The position numbers and the translations under genes are program-made. From NCBI GenBank assembly GCA_964614215.1, contig CAZTKP010000061.1, forward strand, positions 1 through 14,860: DNA of 14,860 nt. Direction: 5' to 3'. This DNA is from CAZTKP01 sp964614215. Lineage in GTDB: Bacteria > UBP6 > UBA1177. Within the stretch, counting starts at the first letter, position 1; each line of letters begins with the position of its first letter. Of the stretch, positions 6,024 through 12,898 are shown piece by piece. The notes beneath the pieces were generated by a model. The model did not search any database. It was not told the origin of the DNA and worked only from the letters and a program-made list of their open reading frames with translations.

Positions 6024-6596
6024 TTACTTTGAAGTTTCCTTGTCAAGTTCACCGAAAGCCTTGTCAGCTCTTTCAACAACTGCGGCTCTAACCTGCTCGT
6101 TAAGCTGCTGCATATTACTCAGAGCATCCTTAAACTTCTGAAGATCGATACACATAAGAACATAGAGTGTTCCGGGATTTGAGATCCAGGTCTTTCTAAG
6201 CTCTGAACCTGAAAGAGTTGTGTCTGTGATCTGCTTTGAAACATCTTCGATATGCTGTTCATCATTTGCAGCCTTACCGAAAGCTTCGCCTCCAGTAGTT
6301 GTTGACTGATAATCCTTGAGCATGGATTTCACTTTAAGCTGAAGGGTTCTGGCAATCTCAGTTCTTCCTCTGCCCATTGCCGCAGTTCTTGCAAGTGAAG
6401 CATTTCTTGTTCCGGCTGCACTGCCTACTCCGCAGATCTGCTTCTCTGTATTAGCATTACCCATAACCCAGTCAGGAGCACCTTCAAGTTCATTCTTGAT
6501 AGCATTTCCTGTAGATTTTTTCTCTGAACTTCCACAGCCGATGAAAAAGAGCATACCGACTGAGAAAATCATAAAAATTACAAATAACCTCTTCAT
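6024..6596 (-). CDS. LPP20-family lipoprotein
   Basis: 190 residues from the ATG at 6596, which has AGGGGG six bases upstream; an upstream in-frame TTG at 6614 would overlap this ribosome site and is rejected. The signal peptide ends FFIGC, a good lipobox with Cys21 lipidated. The mature part has GAPDWVMG, a GVGSA turn and a long helix rich in Ala and Arg (SLARTAAMGRGRTEIARTL), followed by a beta/alpha segment with TLYVLMCIDL. This layout matches the LPP20/PF02169-type lipoproteins, where a Pro-x-Trp strand is followed by GxG and an A-x-x-x-AR helix. The role is unknown; family members sit in the outer membrane and some associate with surface or flagellar structures. Monocistronic, with its own promoter and terminator. 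Confidence 0.78.
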   Translation of the reverse strand: MKRLFVIFMIFSVGMLFFIGCGSSEKKSTGNAIKNELEGAPDWVMGNANTEKQICGVGSAAGTRNASLARTAAMGRGRTEIARTLQLKVKSMLKDYQSTTTGGEAFGKAANDEQHIEDVSKQITDTTLSGSELRKTWISNPGTLYVLMCIDLQKFKDALSNMQQLNEQVRAAVVERADKAFGELDKETSK

Positions 6597-6643
6597 TTTA
6601 AACCCCCTATTCAATTCAATTACTGACCTAAGCCGAACGACAT

Positions 6644-6672
6644 TTTATACATTATAAAAGCCAAAACGTCAA
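6644..6672 (-). promoter_or_regulatory. Sigma70-type promoter of the LPP20-type lipoprotein gene
   Basis: On the minus strand TTGACG (6672-6667), 17-base spacer, TATAAA (6649-6644). Both boxes match consensus at 5 of 6 positions with ideal spacing. The expected transcript start near 6637 leaves about 40 bases to the ATG at 6596. Confidence 0.7.
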
Positions 6673-6771
6673 ATTTATTTAACTGTAACGAACCTTCAAT
6701 GCCCTTTAGTGCACAACTTTTATGCTTTTTATCACTTTTTCTTAAAAAAACCTTTTTTATCCTGAACTATG

Positions 6772-6800
6772 TTGAATTAATAACGTTTAATTGATAGTAT
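6772..6800 (+). promoter_or_regulatory. Probable promoter of the carboxyltransferase-pgsA operon
   Basis: TTGAAT (6772-6777), 17 bases, TAGTAT (6795-6800), each box 4 of 6 to consensus. It sits in A/T-rich DNA, with a leader of about 57 bases to the ATG at 6865. This is the divergent partner of the promoter at 6644-6672. The rest of the 6597-6864 interval shows no gene. Confidence 0.45.
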
Positions 6801-6864
6801 ATCGCCGTTGGAGTTGTTGTGACTTTTTTTGTGTTGACTTATTTTGTTGTGTGTGAGGTCTGAA

Positions 6865-8514
6865 ATGACAAAGAAACTTCTTATCCGGGATCTAACTCTC
6901 CGTGACGGCCAGCAGTCACAGTTCGCTACCAGAATGAAACAGGAACAGATAGACAGAGTGCTTCCCTATTTTAAAAATGCCGGCTTTTATGCTATGGAGG
7001 TCTGGGGCGGCGCAGTTCCGGACTCAGTTATGAGATACCTTAACGAAAATCCATGGGACAGACTTGAAAAGATAAGCCGGGGAATTGACAAAAAAAGTAA
7101 CCTTACTGCTCTTTCCAGAGGCAGAAATCTTTTCGGATACAATCCCTACCCCGAAGATGTCATTGAAGGATTCAATAGGAACGCTGTAAAGTCCGGGATC
7201 GACATCATGAGAATATTCGATGCCCTGAACGATATAGACAATATGAAATCCACAATAAATTACGTTAAGGAAAACGGTGGAAAAACAGACTGCTGTATCT
7301 GCTACACAGTTGACCCTAAATTTTCCAGGATGGATAAGATCAAAGCTTTTCTTAAAAGAAAAAAACTGCCTGAAGCTCTGTTTTCCACAGAATATTTTGT
7401 AAAAAAAGCTGTCGAGCTGGAAAAACTCGGCGCAGATATTATCACCATTAAGGACATGGCAGGTCTTGTCGATCCTGAAAGCTCAGGCAAACTTATCAGG
7501 GCACTTAAGAAAGATGTGACAGTCCCCATTGATCTTCACACTCACTGTACTCCGGGGTATGGTCTGGGAAGTGTGCTGATGGCGATCATAAACGGCGTGG
7601 ATATCGTTGACTCAGTGATACTTCCTTTTTCGGGAGGACCCGCCGCACCTGCTTTTGAACTTATTCAGATCTTTGCACAGAAACTTGGATACGATACAGG
7701 TGTAAACCTTGAGGAAGTTAAAAAGATCAGAGCTGAACTTTTTGAGATAAGAAAAGAGCTTGATGAGTTCGATCAGTACAAACTTTTCCCGAAAGACCTC
7801 GATCCTTCCGAACCTCTGGAAGATGAGATAAACCGTCTTTTCGATGAAGCAATAGATGCCGCAAAGAACAATAGGATAGATGAAGTAATAGAAAAAACTC
7901 AGGCCATTGAGAAATATTACAATTTCCCTGCTCCGGATGAAGTTGTGAGAGTCGCGCAGATCCCGGGAGGAATGTATACCAACATGCTTGCTCAGCTTCA
8001 GACGGCAAATATGGGACATCTACTTCAGAAAGTTCTCAAAACTGTGCCTGTAGTCCGACTGGATTCAGGTGTTCCGCCTTTGGTCACACCGACGAGTCAG
8101 ATCGTAGGTATCCAGGCTGTAACAAGTGTGAGAAACATCAATGCGAAAAAAGAGTTCTACGACAGCACATCTGTTCAGTTCGTAAACCTCGTAAAGGGTC
8201 TTTACGGCAAAACGCCGTGGCCTGTAGACCCTGATTTCAGAGAAAAAATAACAGGAAGCAGGATAGAGACACCTTACGATACCTCAGGTCATGTCCATCA
8301 GACCAATCAGACACTTGAAGATCTCGGTGGAGTAAAGATGGCCCAAAATGAAAAAGAAGAACTCCTGCTCGAACTGTTTCCTGCAGTTGCCAAAGGCTTT
8401 CTCAAGGGTTTGAGAGAAGCTGAATTCTGTGAAAAGCTCCAAGAAGAACAGAGAAATATTGATAATGAACTCGGCAAGTTAAGAACTTCCATGGAAGATA
8501 ATTTTTTAATATGA
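6865..8514 (+). CDS. Carboxyltransferase subunit (oxaloacetate decarboxylase alpha / pyruvate carboxylase B / transcarboxylase 5S type), no biotinyl domain
   Basis: 549 residues. Start ATG at 6865 with GAGG six bases upstream; the in-frame TTG at 6844 is rejected. It carries the HMGL-like TIM-barrel carboxyltransferase fold: RDLTLRDGQQS (residues 8-18, Asp14 a metal ligand), MEVWGGA, LFGYNPY, MRIFDALND, Lys196 in TIKDMAG (the lysine typically carboxylated), DLHTHC with His225 and His227 as metal ligands, and QIPGGMYTN (365-373), then PPLVTPTSQIVG. Known reaction: moving CO2 between carboxybiotin and pyruvate/oxaloacetate. There is no C-terminal AMKM biotinyl domain and no neighbouring carrier, biotin carboxylase or sodium-pump gene, so partners must be encoded elsewhere. 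About 65 residues (290-355), largely charged and helical, lie between the barrel and QIPGGM and look longer than in the 5S enzyme. The exact partner complex cannot be told from the sequence. First gene of the four-gene operon. Confidence 0.85.
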   Translation: MTKKLLIRDLTLRDGQQSQFATRMKQEQIDRVLPYFKNAGFYAMEVWGGAVPDSVMRYLNENPWDRLEKISRGIDKKSNLTALSRGRNLFGYNPYPEDVIEGFNRNAVKSGIDIMRIFDALNDIDNMKSTINYVKENGGKTDCCICYTVDPKFSRMDKIKAFLKRKKLPEALFSTEYFVKKAVELEKLGADIITIKDMAGLVDPESSGKLIRALKKDVTVPIDLHTHCTPGYGLGSVLMAIINGVDIVDSVILPFSGGPAAPAFELIQIFAQKLGYDTGVNLEEVKKIRAELFEIRKELDEFDQYKLFPKDLDPSEPLEDEINRLFDEAIDAAKNNRIDEVIEKTQAIEKYYNFPAPDEVVRVAQIPGGMYTNMLAQLQTANMGHLLQKVLKTVPVVRLDSGVPPLVTPTSQIVGIQAVTSVRNINAKKEFYDSTSVQFVNLVKGLYGKTPWPVDPDFREKITGSRIETPYDTSGHVHQTNQTLEDLGGVKMAQNEKEELLLELFPAVAKGFLKGLREAEFCEKLQEEQRNIDNELGKLRTSMEDNFLI

Positions 8515-9830
8515 GCAATCCTCTGTCAACACTCATAGATTCCGGCAAAAAAGTCCGCATGAGACCTGACAAGATCCTTGCTCAGATATTTCTGACAGGT
8601 CTGTCCGGCACTATGGAATTCTCAAACGGTGAAATTTTCAGAATTATCATCAGCCAGGGGAAGGTATTCAGTGAGAAAAGTGCCGAATATTTAGCTGAAA
8701 CAGCTGAGAACTCTGTATTTTCAATAAGTTCTGAAATTGACAGCAACATTACAGAGAAATTAAAGCCTGTTGATATTATTGAGTTTATTTATGAGATAAT
8801 CCTCAAACTCAACAGAAAGAAGGTTATTTCTTTTTTTGAGCCGGTCATTCTGGAACATTTCTCTATCAAACCTGAAGCCGGGAAACTTGAATTTCTGCAA
8901 ATGGAACTTGAACCTTTCAGAGGCAAACCGGTCATAGAAATATTCTCAAACATCAGAAAAAGCTATGCCGTTATCTACTTTCTGCTTCTCACCCGTTTTG
9001 CAGGTATTGTCCAGTCTGATGAAAACTCCAGAGCCAGAATTAAAGAAAAGTTTGAAAGGTCCGGCCTTTTCAAGGAGGAAAGCGAAGAACCCATAGAAGT
9101 TGAGACCGAAGAGGAAAAACTGATCAACTACCTTAATGTTCTGGAAAAATTCAAGAATGTCTTTCATCTTTTTGAGCTGTCTGACAACTTCACTGACGAA
9201 AAGGAACTGCACAAAAAATATCTTAAAATAGCACAGAAAGTTCACCCTGATAAACTCGTCGAGATGAATAAAGATATTAAGGAAAGAGCCGACAAATTTT
9301 TCAGAATAGTAAATGACAACTACAAGATCCTCAAGGACCCCGAGATCCGTAAAGATATCGCTAAGCTCATGAGAAGATACGGAAATATAAAAAGTTTTGA
9401 TGAATACATGAAGGTCAAAGCCTACGACAAGGCACTTTTCAAAGGAAAAACTCTTGCAAGGATAGGAGCTCACAAAGATGCGGCGACCATTTTTGATGAG
9501 ATCTATAAACAGACAAAGCAGCCTAACGCTCTTGAGTTCAAACTTCTTTCAAAATGGCAGGTCGCCCAGAAAATGACCGATGAGGAAAAAAGGATCGAAT
9601 ACCCTAAACTAAGAGAAGAGTTCGCTTATCTCAAACAGCTTAAGGACCCCACGCTGGACGTTCTTTTTATAATGGTCGAGATGGAGGATTTTCTTAAAAA
9701 CTATTCAGATGCAATTAAGATCATTAATCTTATTCTTAAGATCTTCCCTGACAATTTCAGAGCTAAAGGACTTAAGAAAAAGATCCTTTATTACCGCAAC
9801 CTTGAAGCAAAAGGAAAAATAAATAAATGA
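8511..9830 (+). CDS. DUF4388-like / J-domain / helical-repeat protein
   Basis: 439 residues, starting with an ATGA overlap on the stop of the carboxyltransferase gene, so translation is probably coupled. Residues about 10-100 (DKILAQIFLTGLSGTMEFS, then IIISQGKVF) resemble the DUF4388/PATAN domain, a module of deltaproteobacterial signalling and gliding proteins. Residues about 208-285 form a J domain with the diagnostic HPD at 245-247 (KVHPDKL) and a following NDNYKILKDPEIR helix, so it should stimulate a DnaK-type Hsp70. The remainder (about 290-435) is helical with TPR-like pairs (KDAATIFDEIYK, SDAIKIINLILKIFPDN). No signal peptide or membrane segment, hence cytoplasmic. It is not a housekeeping DnaJ, as it lacks the Gly/Phe and zinc-finger regions and its J domain is internal. 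The client is unknown. Confidence 0.78.
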   Translation: MSNPLSTLIDSGKKVRMRPDKILAQIFLTGLSGTMEFSNGEIFRIIISQGKVFSEKSAEYLAETAENSVFSISSEIDSNITEKLKPVDIIEFIYEIILKLNRKKVISFFEPVILEHFSIKPEAGKLEFLQMELEPFRGKPVIEIFSNIRKSYAVIYFLLLTRFAGIVQSDENSRARIKEKFERSGLFKEESEEPIEVETEEEKLINYLNVLEKFKNVFHLFELSDNFTDEKELHKKYLKIAQKVHPDKLVEMNKDIKERADKFFRIVNDNYKILKDPEIRKDIAKLMRRYGNIKSFDEYMKVKAYDKALFKGKTLARIGAHKDAATIFDEIYKQTKQPNALEFKLLSKWQVAQKMTDEEKRIEYPKLREEFAYLKQLKDPTLDVLFIMVEMEDFLKNYSDAIKIINLILKIFPDNFRAKGLKKKILYYRNLEAKGKINK

Positions 9831-10429
9831 AGAAAACTGTTTTTTACATTCTACTGCTCTCGATCTTTCAATTTATCTATGCAGGTAACGTTAAAATATA
9901 CTACTTCTACGATCCCATCTCAGACAGGTACACTTTTACCAACCAGTGTAATGATTTCCGCTCGTGCAGACCGCTTTACCGGACCAGGGGTGAAGTTAAG
10001 CATAAGAAAGGCTACAAACTTAAGCCCGGCAAAGAAAAGGCTTATGATGAAATCGTTAAGAAAGCTGCAAAAAAATACGATGTTGATTTCAGTTTGATAA
10101 AAAGCGTCATCAAAGCTGAATCTCTTTATGATCCGAATGCCGTTTCAACTGCAGGAGCAAAAGGCCTTATGCAGCTTATGCCCGCTACAGCCAAACAGAT
10201 GGGAGTAAAGAAGATCTTTGATCCGCAGCAGAACATTATGGGCGGAACAAAGTATCTGAAAAAACTTCTGAAAAAGTTTAAAGATTCAAGAAAGGCCGTG
10301 GCAGCTTACAACGCAGGCCCTGCGGCTGTAGTTTATTACGACGGGATCCCTCCGTACAAAGAAACTACGAACTACGTTAAAAAAGTCTCTGATTTTTATA
10401 AAACCTACACCGGGAAAGAATTATGGTAA
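9827..10429 (+). CDS. SLT-family lytic transglycosylase
   Basis: 200 residues with ATGA overlap on the preceding gene. A signal peptide (residues 1-19, ending FIYAG) directs it to the periplasm. A short N-terminal segment (KIYYFYDPISDRYTFTN) resembles the DUF4124-like strand pair often placed before SLT domains. The catalytic domain spans about 70-190: Glu98 in KAESLYDPNAVS is the expected catalytic acid, followed by GAKGLMQLMPATAKQMG, the NIMGGTKYLKKLL helix and AVAAYNAGP. Known reaction: non-hydrolytic cleavage of the MurNAc-GlcNAc bond producing 1,6-anhydro-muropeptides. No lipobox, so it is likely soluble. Third gene of the operon; its stop overlaps the start of pgsA. Confidence 0.9.
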   Translation: MKKTVFYILLLSIFQFIYAGNVKIYYFYDPISDRYTFTNQCNDFRSCRPLYRTRGEVKHKKGYKLKPGKEKAYDEIVKKAAKKYDVDFSLIKSVIKAESLYDPNAVSTAGAKGLMQLMPATAKQMGVKKIFDPQQNIMGGTKYLKKLLKKFKDSRKAVAAYNAGPAAVVYYDGIPPYKETTNYVKKVSDFYKTYTGKELW

Positions 10430-11070
10430 AGAAAAACAGAAAGAACAGAAACTCCGACTCCAGAGAGAAAAAAAAGGTTATTGGAAAGTTGCTCAACCTG
10501 AAAAAAGATGTACTGACAATTCCGAACCTTCTGACGGCTGTAAGGATCCTCTTCGTACCGTTTGTACTTTTTCTGATATGGTACAATACTCCTGTTTCAA
10601 GACTATGGTCATGGATACTCTATACTGTTGCGACCGTCACCGATTTTTTTGACGGCTACTTTGCACGTAAGCACGGAACAGTTTCAGTGACTGGAAAACT
10701 CCTTGATCCGCTTGCTGACAAGTTCATCGTAAATCTTACACTTGTTCTTCTTGTATCAATGGGTGAGATGAACGTTCTTCCGGTTCTGATAATTCTTTCC
10801 AGAGAGTTCTATATTTTCGGAATAAGATCAATGGCCGTAGACCGCGGTCTTGTTATTTCTGCAGGAAATGCGGGAAAGATAAAAACAATGTTCCAGATGT
10901 TCGCGCTCCCCTTTTTCATGCTTGATCAGAGCACACTTAAAGCATTGATCGGGATTGAGTGGGACCCGCGTATCTGGGGTTATATTCTCATCTGGACATC
11001 AATATTCTTCAGTGTCCTAAGTGCTTATAATTATTCGAGAACTGTTAAAAGAAAGATCTTCGGAGAATAG
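10423..11070 (+). CDS. pgsA: CDP-diacylglycerol-glycerol-3-phosphate 3-phosphatidyltransferase
   Basis: 215 residues, start overlapping the transglycosylase stop by 7 nt. It carries the complete CDP-alcohol phosphotransferase signature D-x2-D-G-x2-A-R-x8-G-x3-D-x3-D: Asp74, Asp77, Gly78, Ala81, Arg82, Gly91, Asp95, Asp99. The TIPNLLTAVRILFVPFVLF start is characteristic of PgsA. Several hydrophobic segments follow (LWSWILYTVATV, FIVNLTLVLLVSMG, YILIWTSIFFSVL), placing it in the inner membrane. It makes phosphatidylglycerol phosphate from CDP-diacylglycerol and glycerol-3-phosphate. An extra basic head of about 25 residues (RKNRNSDSREKKKVIG) precedes the core. Last gene of the plus-strand operon; it ends 9 bases from the convergent gene with no visible terminator between. 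Confidence 0.9.
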   Translation: MVKKNRKNRNSDSREKKKVIGKLLNLKKDVLTIPNLLTAVRILFVPFVLFLIWYNTPVSRLWSWILYTVATVTDFFDGYFARKHGTVSVTGKLLDPLADKFIVNLTLVLLVSMGEMNVLPVLIILSREFYIFGIRSMAVDRGLVISAGNAGKIKTMFQMFALPFFMLDQSTLKALIGIEWDPRIWGYILIWTSIFFSVLSAYNYSRTVKRKIFGE

Positions 11071-11079
11071 GTCCGCCTA

Positions 11080-12762
11080 TCAGCCGCCTACGCCTATCAT
11101 AGCAGGATTAACAAGAAGTACTATTCCCAGAGCCAGCATAATAAAACCGCCAATGAACTTCATCCGCTGAACAGTTTTTTCCGAAACAGCTTTTCCCCTG
11201 AACGTATAACCGAAAATAAAAATTATAACGGCAAGGGGAATTATGTAGAAAAGATTGTACAGAGCTATCCAGAAATAATGTACAAAAGATGCCTCCGGGA
11301 TTTCAAGACCAGAAAGGACCGTAGTGTAGATAACGGGGAAACCCGCGGTACAGGGCAGCTCAATAAGTGATGCAAAAAATGCCAGTGTCACAGAGGAAAC
11401 TACAAGCACAGGAAGAGATCCGTTCTTAATAACATCTTTCACTTTTCTGGTCTTTTTCTGGAGAAAACTGCGACCGGCATCAGAAGTTGTAAGAGAAACT
11501 CCTTTTTTAAAGAAAACAAGCTCTTTACAGTTTATTGCTCCTGCGATCAGAGCTATAACAGCGATAGTTATCCTCAGTGGATCTATAAAACCTATGTATT
11601 TGAAAATATTAAGCCATGCCGCCATGAACAGAAAGTAGATAACATAGACGACGGCTACAAATGTATAGCCCACAATGTATATTCTCAGCCTTGAATGTGA
11701 AGCTGAAACAATAAGTGCCATGAGAAAAGTGAGGACGAACATATTACACGGGTTAAAACCGTCGACAAGAGCCACGAACAGCGTGAAAAGAGGTAACGGG
11801 AGTTGATATCCCATCTCTTTAAGAAAAGCGGGAGAAAGCCCCTGAGCTACTAAAAAGAATCCCAGCAGAACTATAATAGAGACACCAAGAACTATAAAAT
11901 TTTTCTGTCCTTCGCTCATCGGGTCAAGAGAACCCTTTTTAATGAGGTTTTTTCTATCCACGAGGTAAAGTATCATGAAAAACACCAGAAGCGCCAGCAT
12001 GAAATAAACGATGGCCTTAAAGCCTACGCCCACCTCTGTTGTCTGCGCACCTTCTTCAGAACCTCCCTTGGCTGCGGCATGTACTTCTTCTTCATGTGCG
12101 GTTTTCCAGAAAATATTCCAGGAACCTATTTTTGCGCCTTTATCAAAAGAGACTTTTCCTCTTGAAAGCTCAATACCGAACGGTGTGATGTCCTTATGAT
12201 CAATTTTTTTCAGTTTTTTTTCAATATTGTCACTTAAAAGTATTTCCTTTAACTTGGAAGAATCAAGCTGATCTTTCATCTCTTCAGGTGTGCCGGAATA
12301 GAACATTATTCTGTTTCTGTACCAGATCTTAGGAAGACCCGAGATACTGTTGAGATCAATCGAGCTGAAACTTCTGGAAACCCCGTCAGGCATGGGAAAA
12401 TTTCCTCTTTTAAATGAACCGAGGTCTTTGGCAAGCTCCATGAGATGGAACCTTCCTATAGCCTTATCCTTGCTGTTAAAAATAACACAGGGCACTCCTG
12501 CTCTCTGGTCCGGATAGTAAGCTTTAAAATACTGCAGAGCCGTTTCTCTGTTGTCTTCAGCCTGTTTGTATATCTCATACTCAAAAAGCACAAGATCCTG
12601 ATTATCTTCAAGTATGTCACCGAAAAAATGAGGATCAGTTTCAGCACAGTTCGGACATCCGATCCCGGTAATATAGATACCTGTCAACGGATCTTTAACT
12701 TCTTGCGCACCCAGAGATAGGACAACAAAGAACAAGGCAAACACAAACCCGAGCTTATTCAT
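11080..12762 (-). CDS. Thioredoxin-fold/DsbD-CcdA-like membrane thiol-redox protein
   Basis: 560 residues. Start at ATG 12762, with GGAGG five bases upstream and a promoter just behind it; a further in-frame upstream extension to 12813 would run through that promoter and is rejected. A signal peptide (FVFALFFVVLSLGAQ) is followed by a thioredoxin/glutaredoxin-like segment with CPNC (Cys36, Cys39) and a GVPCVIF cis-Pro-like region. About 200 residues of soluble domain follow, then eight hydrophobic segments. The membrane part has FNPCNMF (Cys339) and IELPCTAGFP (Cys471), matching the paired NPC and PC cysteines of the DsbD/CcdA family, which carry reducing power from cytoplasmic thioredoxin across the inner membrane. 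I infer a single-chain thiol-disulfide interchange protein feeding periplasmic substrates. Lone gene, convergent with pgsA. Confidence 0.82.
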   Translation of the reverse strand: MNKLGFVFALFFVVLSLGAQEVKDPLTGIYITGIGCPNCAETDPHFFGDILEDNQDLVLFEYEIYKQAEDNRETALQYFKAYYPDQRAGVPCVIFNSKDKAIGRFHLMELAKDLGSFKRGNFPMPDGVSRSFSSIDLNSISGLPKIWYRNRIMFYSGTPEEMKDQLDSSKLKEILLSDNIEKKLKKIDHKDITPFGIELSRGKVSFDKGAKIGSWNIFWKTAHEEEVHAAAKGGSEEGAQTTEVGVGFKAIVYFMLALLVFFMILYLVDRKNLIKKGSLDPMSEGQKNFIVLGVSIIVLLGFFLVAQGLSPAFLKEMGYQLPLPLFTLFVALVDGFNPCNMFVLTFLMALIVSASHSRLRIYIVGYTFVAVVYVIYFLFMAAWLNIFKYIGFIDPLRITIAVIALIAGAINCKELVFFKKGVSLTTSDAGRSFLQKKTRKVKDVIKNGSLPVLVVSSVTLAFFASLIELPCTAGFPVIYTTVLSGLEIPEASFVHYFWIALYNLFYIIPLAVIIFIFGYTFRGKAVSEKTVQRMKFIGGFIMLALGIVLLVNPAMIGVGG

Positions 12763-12792
12763 TTTTTCCTCCGAATAAGTAATAGACAAAGA

Positions 12793-12820
12793 AAAATACA
12801 TTAACAGCAACATCTGTCAA
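12793..12820 (-). promoter_or_regulatory. Sigma70-type promoter of the DsbD-like gene
   Basis: On the minus strand a perfect TTGACA (12820-12815), 16 bases, TATTTT (12798-12793, 4 of 6). A start near 12786 leaves about 24 bases to the ATG at 12762, enough for the GGAGG site. This supports the short gene start. Confidence 0.6.
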
Positions 12821-12834
12821 CAATATTTTATTCC

Positions 12835-12865
12835 AATAATCTAATGATTATTAAGTAATTCTTAA
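12835..12865. promoter_or_regulatory. Two adjacent A/T-rich inverted repeats upstream of the DsbD-like promoter
   Basis: AATAATC-TAAT-GATTATT (12835-12852, perfect 7-bp arms) followed by TTAAG-TAATT-CTTAA (12851-12865, perfect 5-bp arms). They lie 15 bases upstream of the -35 box and 33 bases after the stop of the DUF3857 gene. They could be an operator or weak transcript-end hairpins. A/T-rich DNA gives such palindromes by chance, so confidence is low. Confidence 0.3.
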
Positions 12866-12898
12866 GAAATCGAACCTACACAATGACTATTCTTCAGC

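Noticed and set aside
6844..6864. Seven-codon N-terminal extension of the carboxyltransferase from a TTG
   Set aside because: The GAGG ribosome site lies within the extension and six bases before the ATG at 6865.
11068..11100. GC-rich short direct repeats (CCGCCTA-like) between the convergent pgsA and DsbD-like genes as a bidirectional terminator
   Set aside because: They are direct, not inverted, repeats and have no T-run on either strand; part of the stretch is coding.
12763..12813. Seventeen-codon extension of the DsbD-like protein
   Set aside because: It would overlap the promoter and the GGAGG site; the ATG at 12762 directly starts a proper signal peptide.
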